The notes under the pieces: generated by a model
What the model was told of the DNA's origin: nothing
The model's input: the letters and a program-made list of their open reading frames with translations, nothing else
The model's database searches: none
Translations under genes and position numbers: made by a program
Shown: positions 33,443 to 41,499 of the stretch, piece after piece
Layout: each line of letters begins with the position of its first letter
Position numbering within the stretch: position 1 is the stretch's first letter
Assembly (NCBI GenBank): GCA_037190485.1
Contig: JBBCJB010000014.1
Coordinates: forward strand, 273,795 to 337,794
Direction: 5' to 3'
Source: Parapedobacter sp037190485
Lineage (GTDB): Bacteria; Bacteroidota; Bacteroidia; Sphingobacteriales; Sphingobacteriaceae
DNA: 64,000 bases

Positions 33443-33690
33443 TGTCGTGTCAACCACATTCCATCACACTAAGCCTTGTTCTTTACGTCCCTAGCTGCCT
33501 TGTCAAATGCTTACGTAGCTAAGGCTATGCGCGCATTTTCCAGCGTTGCCAGGAACGAAACCTGCATGAGTGAGCTGCCGAAAAAACATAAACGAAGCGG
33601 CTCATGCAAGCTTCATTGCCATTAAAAGCAAATTATCCCAACGAAAATAACTGCGACTTATGCGACATGATGTGGTTGACACGACACTAG
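33439..33690. mobile_element. 252-bp MITE-like element with 21-bp perfect terminal inverted repeats
   Basis: The ends CTAGTGTCGTGTCAACCACAT (33439-33459) and its exact complement (33670-33690) are perfect over 21 bases. The interior has no reading frame of note, so it is non-autonomous. If the outer CTAG is a target duplication, the transposon ends are TGTCGTG...; a CTAG (YTAR) duplication is what I associate with IS5-group elements, so an IS5-type transposase elsewhere in the genome may mobilise it. An internal GCATGAG/CTCATGC hairpin lies near 33564-33608. It fills most of the 284-base gap between the epimerase and the GreA-like gene. Confidence 0.72.
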
Positions 33691-33726
33691 GCATCCATAA
33701 CGATTCGCCAGGAAATCAGTTCGTTT

Positions 33727-34191
33727 TCAGCTTACGTGCACGATGGCATAGTCGAGGCCATTGAAGGCAAACCGGTCGCCTGCCACCTTGCCCAACAATT
33801 GGCGGCCCACCGGTGCGGCGGTGGATACCACCCAGTAAGGTTGCCCGTCCACCGCTATCTGGCCGACACTGACGGCGAGGAAAAACGTCCCCCGGTTGGT
33901 TTCCATCAGGCTGCCCAATTTGGCCGGACCGGCTTGCGCGCGGGCATCCACCGATGCCAGTACCTGCTCCATTCGCTGTGCATCTGCCAAAAGCTGCTGG
34001 TGCCTGCTGATTTCCTGTTGCATCATTTCGCGGGTGGTTTCGAATTTGTCTCCCGCGCTGCTCTTGGTATCATCGGTCGCCGCTTCGCTCGCCGCCGCGA
34101 TGGCTTGCCGGGCATTGGCTGCACGTTGGTCTATGTATCGCTTGCACGCGGCAAGCAAGGCAATCTTGATGGGGTGCATCGTCTGTTCCAT
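33727..34191 (-). CDS. GreA/GreB-like C-terminal-domain protein
   Basis: This 154-residue protein has an N-terminal helical, coiled-coil-prone part (QAIAAASEAATDDTKSSAGDKFETTREMMQQEI) and a C-terminal beta domain resembling that of GreA/GreB factors (GSLMETNRGTFFLAVSVGQI, YWVVSTAAPVGRQLLGK). Members in Bacteroidota are often mislabelled as 3-oxoacyl-ACP synthases. Binding to RNA polymerase is plausible, but the acidic tip residues of GreA cannot be confirmed by eye. A second ATG four codons in is also possible. It is transcribed toward the inverted-repeat element. Confidence 0.65.
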   Translation of the reverse strand: MEQTMHPIKIALLAACKRYIDQRAANARQAIAAASEAATDDTKSSAGDKFETTREMMQQEISRHQQLLADAQRMEQVLASVDARAQAGPAKLGSLMETNRGTFFLAVSVGQIAVDGQPYWVVSTAAPVGRQLLGKVAGDRFAFNGLDYAIVHVS

Positions 34192-34301
34192 ATCGCGAGG
34201 GAAAGCGGCTAAAGTACAGATAATTTGGCGGTGTTTGCCATAATTTCGATATTAGCCACGAGTTTCATTCATGTTATGGGCACCTTTGAAAATGCTGTTC
34301 C

Positions 34302-34685
34302 GTGTTGAGCGTCGCCTGCGCAATCATCGAGTCCAACGGGAAGATGTTGATCTGCCAGCGCAGCGCAGCGATGCGCTTGCCGCTGAAATGGGAGTTTCCT
34401 GGCGGCAAGGTCGAGCCGGGCGAAGATGAGGCGTTCGCGATCGTACGCGAGATCCGTGAAGAACTGCACCTGGATATCGTGGTGCGGGCGCGGTTGCAAG
34501 CCGTCGAACATGCATACCCGGCGTTTCGCATCCGGTTGATGCCGTTTATCGCCGCCGTGGTGGGTGGCGAATTGTCGTTGCAAGAACATGCGGCGGCGCA
34601 TTGGGTAACGGTAGCTGAACTGGATGACTATGATTGGGCTCCAGCCGATGTACCCATCGTGGAGCAATTGAAGGCACGACACTAG
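34302..34685 (+). CDS. NUDIX (deoxy)nucleoside triphosphate pyrophosphohydrolase, MutT-like
   Basis: This is a 127-residue NUDIX hydrolase with the full box GGKVEPGEDEAFAIVREIREEL (Gly...Glu pattern G.5E.7REUxEE). The small size and the sequence before the box (ICQRSAAMRLPLKWEFPGG) match MutT/CTP-pyrophosphohydrolase enzymes that clean oxidised nucleotides. It starts with GTG at 34302; a stop codon 13 bases upstream rules out a longer form. The TAG at the end is palindromic (CTAG) and is shared as stop codon with the convergent barrel gene. Confidence 0.9.
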   Translation: MLSVACAIIESNGKMLICQRSAAMRLPLKWEFPGGKVEPGEDEAFAIVREIREELHLDIVVRARLQAVEHAYPAFRIRLMPFIAAVVGGELSLQEHAAAHWVTVAELDDYDWAPADVPIVEQLKARH

Positions 34686-35227
34686 AAACGATATCCCACG
34701 CTAAGCTGCGGCCCCGGCATGGGCAGCTGAATGCCGCCAAAGAGGGCTGAAATGCCGCCGCGGACCATAACCCCACGTACAAGGGGTTGGTAGCGGTAAG
34801 ACGCGCTCAACGTACCGAATACGGCGAACCCTGGCCCGTCGACCACCCCCCATAGCGGATCGTCATCCTTGGAATGATAACCCGTCATTCCGCCGCCGAC
34901 CTCGAGGAAATGCCGTTTCCTGCCCATCAAATACGTGAGTTGTACGGGCGCGGAAAACACGTGGGAATACGCCGTCGGCAAGTAACCCAGGCCTCCGCGG
35001 ACCCCCCAACCCTTGCGTCCCTTGAACCGTGTATCGTAGTTGATGGAATAATTATTCCCCGCCGGGCCGTAGGCTTCGATATAGACGCCTTGGGCCCTGG
35101 ACGAATCCGGGTTTGCGCCGTTCTGGTCGGAGACCGCGCCCTGCAAAGCCAGGTGGCACGTCACAAGGAACACGCTAAAAGGCAGCGGCCAATGGCGTGC
35201 AAAAGATCGTTGTTTTATTGGTTTCAT
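34682..35227 (-). CDS. Predicted small outer-membrane barrel protein
   Basis: This 181-residue protein has an N-terminal hydrophobic segment (LPFSVFLVTCHLALQGAVS) and a mature part rich in alternating strands: GVYIEAYGPAGNNYSINYDTRF, GVRGGLGYLPTA, VQLTYLMGRKRHFLEVGGG, ASYRYQPLVRGVMVRGGIS, PQLSVGYRF. It ends in Phe, like other BAM substrates. No family was recognised. Its last four bases coincide with the stop codon of the MutT gene. Confidence 0.65.
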   Translation of the reverse strand: MKPIKQRSFARHWPLPFSVFLVTCHLALQGAVSDQNGANPDSSRAQGVYIEAYGPAGNNYSINYDTRFKGRKGWGVRGGLGYLPTAYSHVFSAPVQLTYLMGRKRHFLEVGGGMTGYHSKDDDPLWGVVDGPGFAVFGTLSASYRYQPLVRGVMVRGGISALFGGIQLPMPGPQLSVGYRF

Positions 35228-35549
35228 GACATCAAGGATTGTTTACCAAACAAACATACACTGATTTCCGCGAATCCGTTTGGCGGTAAATCCAAATAAA
35301 CGCTCGTATAGTTGCGATAATCACAAAAATGGCAGTCACATGGTCCAGGAACGATTGATCCATGCGGTAACCCATCCGCTACGATGCGGCGCACCGCAGG
35401 ATATCCATGAACTGTTCAGGAACCAGCTCACGGCCGAAGAAGCGTTGGGATAGGAAATGACCGCTGCCAAAGCGGTAGCGGGATAACACCCCGATACGCA
35501 AAACCTTATCGTGTGCCTTTTGTTGTATAGCTGTTAAAAATGAAAAGCT
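35228..35549. other. 322-base interval without a recognised gene
   Basis: I see no convincing gene here. A 37-codon open frame (35340-35453, plus strand) ends in a helical peptide (HELFRNQLTAEEALG) but has no support. The interval ends with the leader of the 40-residue membrane peptide. Confidence 0.4.
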
Positions 35550-35672
35550 ATGAATAAATTGATCAGGGCGTTGCTCGCTGGCTGGGGAGCCCGGAAGCTG
35601 GGATTCGGGTGCTTCGGTACCATCGTTGTGTTCATCATCCTGTACTACCTGCTTGGGTACGTGTTTGGTTAG
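35550..35672 (+). CDS. 40-residue hydrophobic membrane peptide
   Basis: The product starts MNKLIRALLAGWGARKLG, continues with one membrane span (TIVVFIILYYLLGYV) and ends VFG. A short basic, amphipathic N-terminus followed by a single span is a layout I recall from conserved mini-proteins of Sphingobacteriaceae, though not with a function. It stands alone between two intergenic stretches. Too short for most gene finders and easily missed; a larger frame on the opposite strand (35379-35690) covers it but looks spurious. Confidence 0.55.
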   Translation: MNKLIRALLAGWGARKLGFGCFGTIVVFIILYYLLGYVFG

Positions 35673-35713
35673 GCGATACCTACCGCCCAAATGTTCGCAT
35701 GCGGACAGCCGAT

Positions 35714-35729
35714 TGTTCGATAACGAACA
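35714..35729. promoter_or_regulatory. Perfect palindrome, possible operator
   Basis: TGTTCG-ATAA-CGAACA is an exact inverted repeat with a 4-base centre, 188 bases upstream of the coiled-coil protein gene and 42 bases past the mini-protein stop. It has the form of a dimeric regulator site, but nothing identifies the regulator. Confidence 0.3.
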
Positions 35730-35916
35730 GTTGTAAACCGACTACATGATTCTATTTTTCTGAAAGACAGTGTTTTCTGTTTTTGGTACGGAAATGTAAT
35801 GCCTTGGCACAGACAGCGGCGGCTAGCCGGACGCGGGGACGCCCGCCATCAAATAGGCCACCCTGTCCAAACAGGAATTAGCAATTAAGTACATAAAAAA
35901 GAAAAAGCAAAAAGTC

Positions 35917-36477
35917 ATGAAAACATTCGTATTATGCACCCTCATCGCAGTCGCTACCTCAGGAAACGCACAGTCGAGCCCCGCCGAGCCCGTTGCCAAG
36001 GAGCAACGCGTCGATGCCTTCAAGTCACAGCTGGTTTTCCACCAACGCAACGTGGAATTCCTATGGAATCAGTACGATCAGGCGGTAGCGCGCATCCAGG
36101 ACAGCCAAGGCAACCATGCCCAGCTGGAACGCGACCGGGCCTTCTTCGTTGGGGCCTATCAGCAGGATATCAGTCAGGGTATCCGGGTCGAGGAAAGCGA
36201 AAAAGCAATCGCCCACATCGAAGTGCGGTATAAACAGGCGCATGCGCAACGGGACGCTTTCGAGGGCCGGCAAATCGCCAGATTGCTCGGCCAGTTGGAA
36301 ACGGAGCTTAAACGCGAGGATAGGCGTTTCAAGAAAGTTAAGCAAAAGAATGCGGCATTGATTGACGCCGAAACATTGCCGTTGCTGCAGGAGGTGGAGC
36401 GTTACCTGGCGCAATCCATCGCGCGGGCAAGCGAAATGGCGTCGCGGCAAAACGGGCAAACGATGGCCGCAAGGTAA
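35917..36477 (+). CDS. Exported coiled-coil protein of unknown function
   Basis: This 186-residue protein has a signal peptide (MKTFVLCTLIAVATSGNAQ). Almost all of the mature part is predicted helical coiled-coil, rich in Glu, Gln, Arg and Ala (FLWNQYDQAVARIQDSQGNHAQLERDRAFF, LGQLETELKREDRRFKKVKQ). No family was recognised; an architecture like this suits a periplasmic scaffold or chaperone such as Skp, but there is no sequence evidence for that. The gene stands alone and ends in a good intrinsic terminator. Confidence 0.65.
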   Translation: MKTFVLCTLIAVATSGNAQSSPAEPVAKEQRVDAFKSQLVFHQRNVEFLWNQYDQAVARIQDSQGNHAQLERDRAFFVGAYQQDISQGIRVEESEKAIAHIEVRYKQAHAQRDAFEGRQIARLLGQLETELKREDRRFKKVKQKNAALIDAETLPLLQEVERYLAQSIARASEMASRQNGQTMAAR

Positions 36478-36500
36478 GGTCCGGATAGTGGTTAATATGG

Positions 36501-36530
36501 ATGGGCGCCTTTTGAGCGCCCATTTTTCTT
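36501..36530 (+). terminator. Intrinsic terminator after the coiled-coil protein gene
   Basis: ATGGGCGC pairs with GCGCCCAT (8 bp, 6-base loop) followed by TTTTTCTTT. It lies between this gene and the end of the convergent DUF4097-like gene. Confidence 0.8.
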
Positions 36531-36541
36531 TGGCAGTACCG

Positions 36542-37516
36542 TTAATTCGTGCGGAGGTACACGTTTTTGTAAGTCGACTTGAGGATGAAATTCGTTCCGC
36601 CTCCATTGACGGTGCCTTCGATATTTTCCGATGTGATGCCCCAGCCAGACAATTCGCCGACAAGCGTGCTCACCTCCACGGCCCGTGCCGTAATGGCCGC
36701 CACCGCCACCGCGAGGCCTTCTTCGCCGGTCACGGTAACGCTATTCGGCGCGTCGGGGGGCGCTGGCTTGGCAGGAGCTTCGAGCCCATTGACGGTTGGG
36801 CGCTCCGCGGCACCTGTTGCCGAACCGCGCTCGCTTTTCTGCGCTTGCGGTTTGATGGCGATGTTGAAATCATCGGCGGCGTAAAGCTTGCCGTAGTCGG
36901 TACCTAAAGCGATGTTTGCTTTGGTCGTCTTCGGCATCGCCACATCTACATGGCCGTATACCGAGATGATGGATATCGGCCCGGTGATGTCCTTGGCAAA
37001 CGAGGCTTCGACATTTTGATAAACCGCCTTCACATTCATCGGCCCGGTGTTATTTTCCAGGATAACCTCGTTGTAGCTCGTGGAAACTTCCAATTCACCC
37101 TTGATGCCCTTGATGTGCAGGGTGTCGGAAAACATCGATCGGTCGTTGTTGAAGACAACGCTCATCTTGCTCGGCACGCGTATCCGGACCACATCGCCCC
37201 CGAGGACGCTTCGGTTGCCCACCGGATTCACCTCCACGTCCTGGCCGTTTTCGGTCACGTTGATGCCAAACCCGGTGTTGTCCCTGTAGCCCGAGCTGGT
37301 GAGGGCCTGTAATCCGCGCGCTCGCTCGTCGTCGTCCTCCTCCGTGGTTTGCTGGCTGGAGAAAATGATCTCTTTTCCATCGTATCCCTCGATGATGGCG
37401 CCGGCGAGGTTCACGTGGAGCTTGCCGCTACTCTTGTTGATCCGGTATTCCTTTTGTGCCCAAGCTGCGCTGCACAGCGAGAGCAGGATGGCCACGATGA
37501 TTGATTGCTTTTTCAT
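36542..37516 (-). CDS. DUF4097-like beta-helix adhesin-type protein
   Basis: This 324-residue exported protein has a signal peptide (SIIVAILLSLCSAAWAQ) and short beta repeats (LHVNLAGAIIEGYDGKEIIFSS, VVRIRVPSKMSVVFNNDR, GELEVSTSYNEVILENNTGPMNVKAVYQNVEASFAKDITGPISIISVYGHVDVAMP) of the DUF4097 type, predicted to form a right-handed beta-helix. A Pro/Ala-rich linker (around residues 230-270) separates this from a C-terminal repeat. It is third in an operon after an ECF sigma gene and a HEAT-repeat membrane protein, so is a candidate target or sensor of that system. The ATG at 37516 was chosen because it directly precedes the signal peptide. Confidence 0.7.
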   Translation of the reverse strand: MKKQSIIVAILLSLCSAAWAQKEYRINKSSGKLHVNLAGAIIEGYDGKEIIFSSQQTTEEDDDERARGLQALTSSGYRDNTGFGINVTENGQDVEVNPVGNRSVLGGDVVRIRVPSKMSVVFNNDRSMFSDTLHIKGIKGELEVSTSYNEVILENNTGPMNVKAVYQNVEASFAKDITGPISIISVYGHVDVAMPKTTKANIALGTDYGKLYAADDFNIAIKPQAQKSERGSATGAAERPTVNGLEAPAKPAPPDAPNSVTVTGEEGLAVAVAAITARAVEVSTLVGELSGWGITSENIEGTVNGGGTNFILKSTYKNVYLRTN

Positions 37517-37548
37517 ATCCTTGTTCGTTATCATTTAATTAAATTGTT

Positions 37549-38343
37549 CTATAGCCTGTCGCGGCGGAGCAAGACGGCGTAAGCCTCGTCTTTGACGGGC
37601 AGGAAGGTATTCGGATCCCGCGCCAATGCGAATAGCGCCCCTTCCACGGCCATGTCGTCTATCCGCGCAGCGACCTTCACGATGCCCAGCTGTACCAGGG
37701 GGTCGTCTTGGCTGATGAGCGAGTTGGTAAGCAGGCTTGCAACCTCCTGATCATCGATGTGGTTGCTGAGCACATCCAATGCGGCGAGCCGCACGTTGGT
37801 ATTGCCGTCTGTCTGCAGGCTTCGCGAAAGCATCTCGCGAAGTTGGCTATCCATGCGGCCATCCTGTTCGATTTCCAGGATGGCGGCCAGCCGCGTACTT
37901 GCCGAACTGCTGTCGGCGAGTCGGTCGGCCAGCGGCCGGGGCGTGGTGCTTGTACGTTTGGTGGTAGCCACCCGCTCCGGCTTGGTGGGGCGCGGATGAT
38001 GTTCGCCCGCGATGGCTGGACTGCTGGCGCGCTCGGCGGTATCGGGTATGGCCGCCGGTGCAGTGTCTATCCCCGCCGGCATCTCCTGCTGCACGGCTAC
38101 TTGGCCATCGTTAGGCGCCGGTTCAGTCCGCTCGCCGAACAAAAGGTAAGCGGCCGCGACACCCACCAGCAACGACGCAGCCACCAGCCAGGCGGTACGG
38201 CCATACCGTATTAGCGGCGATTTTCTGACCACGGGAGTTGGGGCAAGTTGGCCTTGCAAACGCTGCAGCACACCCGCCGGTGGCTCCAGGTGATCGAAGG
38301 CCTCCCGGTGATGTTCGACGAATTTTTTTATCGGATCGTTCAT
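37549..38343 (-). CDS. Membrane-anchored HEAT-repeat protein, probable anti-sigma partner
   Basis: This is a 264-residue protein with an N-terminal cytoplasmic part (residues 1-50), a single membrane span (AWLVAASLLVGVAAAYLLFG, residues 51-69), a Pro/Ala-rich linker and C-terminal HEAT-like helix pairs (RLAAILEIEQDGRMDSQLREMLSRSLQTDGNTNVRLAALDVLSNHIDD, VEGALFALARDPNTFLPVKDEAYAVLLRRD). Its position directly after an ECF sigma gene, overlapping it by 4 bases, and its membrane topology are those of an anti-sigma factor. A classical zinc-binding anti-sigma domain is not obvious. The HEAT repeats would face the periplasm and could sense a protein signal. Confidence 0.7.
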   Translation of the reverse strand: MNDPIKKFVEHHREAFDHLEPPAGVLQRLQGQLAPTPVVRKSPLIRYGRTAWLVAASLLVGVAAAYLLFGERTEPAPNDGQVAVQQEMPAGIDTAPAAIPDTAERASSPAIAGEHHPRPTKPERVATTKRTSTTPRPLADRLADSSSASTRLAAILEIEQDGRMDSQLREMLSRSLQTDGNTNVRLAALDVLSNHIDDQEVASLLTNSLISQDDPLVQLGIVKVAARIDDMAVEGALFALARDPNTFLPVKDEAYAVLLRRDRL

Positions 38344-38897
38344 GATAATGTCTTATCTGCCAATGATTGGATCACTTTTTTCTTTGCACGGTGGTATTGC
38401 GTGCGTACCGTGGTGTGCGAGATGCCGAGCATCTCGCCGATTTCTTCCTGTGGGATGCCTTCGAACACGTATAGGCTCAAGATGGTTCGATAGCCATCCG
38501 GCAGTTGCTCGATGGCCCGCCGTACATCTTCCACCCGGCAATCGAATCGTTCGTCCTGTTCCTTGTCGTACGTTTCTTCATCCGCGATTTCCAGGGTCGT
38601 GACGTCCGAGAATTGGATTTTCCGCTTCCGGAGGTAGGTGATTGCCCGATTGAGTGCAATCCGATTGACCCAAGCCCCGAAGCTAGCCGCTTGCTGCAAC
38701 CGGTGGATGTCGGCGAACGCATGGTAAAACGATTCCTGCAGGATGTCTTCCGCCTCGGCCGTATGCGAAACGATGCGGCAGATCGAATTGTAAACCGGCT
38801 TGGCATAGCGGTTGTACAGTCCCGTGAAGCCGGCGTCATGTCCCTGCCTGCACAAGGCGATCAGCTCGATCTCGTCTTTTTTCTCTCTTGCCTGCAA
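38340..38897 (-). CDS. ECF-type RNA polymerase sigma factor
   Basis: This 185-residue ECF sigma factor has region 2 (AGFTGLYNRYAKPVYNSICRIVSHTAEAEDILQESFYHAF, the motif binding -10 DNA) and region 4 (EQLPDGYRTILSLYVFEGIPQEEIGEMLGISHTTVRTQYHRAKKKV, helix-turn-helix) complete. It heads the operon with the HEAT membrane protein and the DUF4097-like gene. A minus-strand TATTTTTG box at 38972-38979, ~75 bases upstream, is a candidate vegetative promoter. It is intact, unlike the remnant at 12859. Confidence 0.94.
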   Translation of the reverse strand: MQAREKKDEIELIALCRQGHDAGFTGLYNRYAKPVYNSICRIVSHTAEAEDILQESFYHAFADIHRLQQAASFGAWVNRIALNRAITYLRKRKIQFSDVTTLEIADEETYDKEQDERFDCRVEDVRRAIEQLPDGYRTILSLYVFEGIPQEEIGEMLGISHTTVRTQYHRAKKKVIQSLADKTLS

Positions 38898-39072
38898 GTG
38901 ATCTTACTTATGTGTTCCATTGGTTAGTCGCCAACTCCCGGGTAATGTTGCACGGAAAAATGCCGAAAGGGCAAAAATAATGGCTCAGCCAAGAAAATAC
39001 CCATTTCGGTGTATTGGTTTCCATGGGAATGGTCTTTAAATTAGCGTTTTCCATTTCCAACGTATACACCCA

Positions 39073-41391
39073 ATGAAAGGAAATACGCTCTTCCGGTTTG
39101 GCTTGCAGCTCTACAATACCGTTAAGCTGAATGCATTCTACATCCTGCTGTCACTTTTGGTGCCCTTGATCCTGTGGAAGGTACAGGTGGGCAGGGACAT
39201 CGTCGTCAGTTTGACGGAGCCGGGTGAGCGTAATTACCTCAATATCCCCCTGTTGATCGCGGCTTTCTCGCTGCTCGCGCTGAGCAACTGGGCCATACCC
39301 GTACTGGCCATCGACCTGTGGCGGTGGGTATTGCGGCGGCGGGTCAAATCCCAACGGCTATACGGCGGGTTGATTGCGCTGTATAACGGCGATAAAATGG
39401 ATGGAAAGGCACAATTCCCGATACGGTATTTCGCCAGCCTTCCGTGGGTCATTTTCCTTTATGTGGCAACCATTTCCTGCTTTCCGGACCGGCGTTTGTT
39501 GGCAGCGGCCATCTTGGTCGCGTTGATTGCATCGGTCGTTGCATTGGATTGGCTATACCGGAGTAAACGGGTGCCAGCCGCCTTCCAAGGGCTTTGGGAC
39601 AACGTAACGGAAGGCGAGGCGGGCGACCGTGCCAAGGCGCTGCGGTATGTGGCGTCCATAACCACCATCTTCGCCGTTTTCCTCGTTATCGTGGGCGCCT
39701 TGGGTTATGGCTCGCGTCATAGCCAAGGGGGGTTGATGGGGTTGGTCATCGGTGCCAACTTTTTGGCGATCCTGTTCAACTACGCCTACATGAAATTTGC
39801 GGAGAACGTGGATGTGCGTGCCGTAGGCGTTTCCTATTTTGTGAGCAAATACATCCACATCCTTTCCCTGTCGTTCATGGTGGTGGTGGCGATACTCTTG
39901 CAACATAGCAACGGGCAGGGCTACCCCGTAGAAATCGGCTTTTTCTCGCCGATTTTCGTGTTGGTCATCGCCATCTCGCTGTACCTCTTCGTTGCCGATA
40001 TCGTGGTAACGGCACAGTTGAACATCACGTGGATCTATAATCGGGATCCGGCGAAGTATGACCAGGGCGGTGCCGGACCATCCAAGCCGGTGTGGCTATG
40101 GTATCGGCCCGTTATACGCCTCATCGCGCTGGGGTTTGTGTTCTTGTTTTTCTTCAATTCCATCAATTCGCATCGCATACGTAGGGAAGCCGCATCGCCG
40201 AACCAGGCGAACGTGGCCCGTGCGACAAGGCCGGCGTTGACGGATTATTTTGACCGGTGGTTGGAAAGTCGGCAATTGGCCGCCGGAGATACACTCGCCG
40301 TCTACCTGGTGTCTGGCCAAGGGGGAGGGTCGCGCGCAGCCGCGTGGTTCTTCATGGCCATGAACTACCTGGATAGCACCGAAAGCAAAGCGGGGCGGCG
40401 GTTTTCGGATCAGGTGTTTTCGATTTCAACGGTGTCGGGATCCACTTCCGGGGCAGCGATGTACCTAGCCGATAGGCACCTCAATGTGCCCAAGGATGCG
40501 GCATCGGTGGTGCCACGATTGAAGACCATCTATGCGCGGAACTACCTGAGCAGTTCGTTTTGGGGGGCATTGGTGGGCGACGGGTTCGAAGGTGCCAAGT
40601 ACGAAGTTACAGGCTGGCTGCGCGGCAAACGCGCACCCTTTCCAAAAGATCGCAACCACTACTTCCAGCAAGAAGAGGTAGCGGGTTATGCAGCAGCCAC
40701 GCCGTTGCATGAAAAAGGCGATATCGACGGATTTTTCAACGGCGATTACCTGGCGCCCTACCTCGCGGATTCCGCGGCGTTGGGCACGGCATTGCCGCTG
40801 TTTTTCGTCAACAGCGCCATCGTGGAGCGCGGCGAACGGGGGGTGTTCGCCCCCGTCGACCTGGCCAGTTTCAGCCTGGCCACAGACCTGTATGGCCTTT
40901 TCAGGCGATATCATCCGCAATACCGCATCCCGTTGGTTACCTGCGTAAACCAAAGCCAGGCGTTTCCCATCATCAATGCCTACAATTACCTGGATGGCGC
41001 AGGTCGCTTATTGGATGGCGGTATCTACGAGAATTCGGGTACCGCTACGACCTTGGAAATCTATGAAACACTGCGGAGGCATGTCGAATCCGGCGGAAAC
41101 AGGCACCGCGTCAAATTCATTTGCGTCAATATCGTCAATACGGATATGGATGTCGAGAAAGGAGCCGTTCGCTTCCGTCCGGCGTCTGTACTCAATACAC
41201 TCACGGCAGCATTCCAAAGCCCTTTCGGCGGGCATGAACAATTCAGTTATCGGAATATCCTGAGAAGGGTCGCTGCGCCAGACACGGCTTACTCCTTTCC
41301 GCTCAGCAGACGGGTGCCGCTTACGCGGATGCTGCAACCTGCGGCGATAGACACCATGTATGTGGCTTTGCGCATTGGCAATGGCACTTGA
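39073..41391 (+). CDS. Multi-pass membrane protein with C-terminal patatin-like phospholipase domain
   Basis: This 772-residue protein has about nine membrane spans in the first ~365 residues, followed by a lipase domain. That domain has an oxyanion-hole motif GGGSRAAAW (Gly417-Arg421), the Ser in TVSGSTSGAA (Ser455, resembling the GLSGS of cytosolic phospholipase A2 more than the usual GxSxG) and the catalytic-dyad Asp in LLDGGIYENS (Asp648). Such enzymes release fatty acids from phospholipids. A long membrane domain attached to the lipase is unusual. The next gene, on the same strand, is a PAP2-like membrane protein, which suggests a role in lipid turnover. The length and the ATG at 39073 seem sound. 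Confidence 0.72.
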   Translation: MKGNTLFRFGLQLYNTVKLNAFYILLSLLVPLILWKVQVGRDIVVSLTEPGERNYLNIPLLIAAFSLLALSNWAIPVLAIDLWRWVLRRRVKSQRLYGGLIALYNGDKMDGKAQFPIRYFASLPWVIFLYVATISCFPDRRLLAAAILVALIASVVALDWLYRSKRVPAAFQGLWDNVTEGEAGDRAKALRYVASITTIFAVFLVIVGALGYGSRHSQGGLMGLVIGANFLAILFNYAYMKFAENVDVRAVGVSYFVSKYIHILSLSFMVVVAILLQHSNGQGYPVEIGFFSPIFVLVIAISLYLFVADIVVTAQLNITWIYNRDPAKYDQGGAGPSKPVWLWYRPVIRLIALGFVFLFFFNSINSHRIRREAASPNQANVARATRPALTDYFDRWLESRQLAAGDTLAVYLVSGQGGGSRAAAWFFMAMNYLDSTESKAGRRFSDQVFSISTVSGSTSGAAMYLADRHLNVPKDAASVVPRLKTIYARNYLSSSFWGALVGDGFEGAKYEVTGWLRGKRAPFPKDRNHYFQQEEVAGYAAATPLHEKGDIDGFFNGDYLAPYLADSAALGTALPLFFVNSAIVERGERGVFAPVDLASFSLATDLYGLFRRYHPQYRIPLVTCVNQSQAFPIINAYNYLDGAGRLLDGGIYENSGTATTLEIYETLRRHVESGGNRHRVKFICVNIVNTDMDVEKGAVRFRPASVLNTLTAAFQSPFGGHEQFSYRNILRRVAAPDTAYSFPLSRRVPLTRMLQPAAIDTMYVALRIGNGT

Positions 41392-41499
41392 CGCGATCGA
41401 GCGGCTTCCCCGATGTGAAGATTAAACTTGTCAAGATTATATTTTCCTACCTCCGAAAGTTTGGCTACCTTCGCGGTGTCACGCCGATTTGGTATACAC

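Noticed and set aside
35340..35453. 37-codon open frame ending HELFRNQLTAEEALG
   Set aside because: The end looks protein-like, but length, lack of upstream signals and absence of a recognisable family make chance more likely.
35379..35690. Minus-strand open frame of 103 codons near the mini-membrane peptide
   Set aside because: Composition looks random, no signal or family, and it covers the better-supported 40-residue peptide on the other strand.
35803..35815. Similarity of CCTTGGCACAG here to the glyS terminator stem
   Set aside because: Only 11 bases with no matching inverted partner; likely coincidence.
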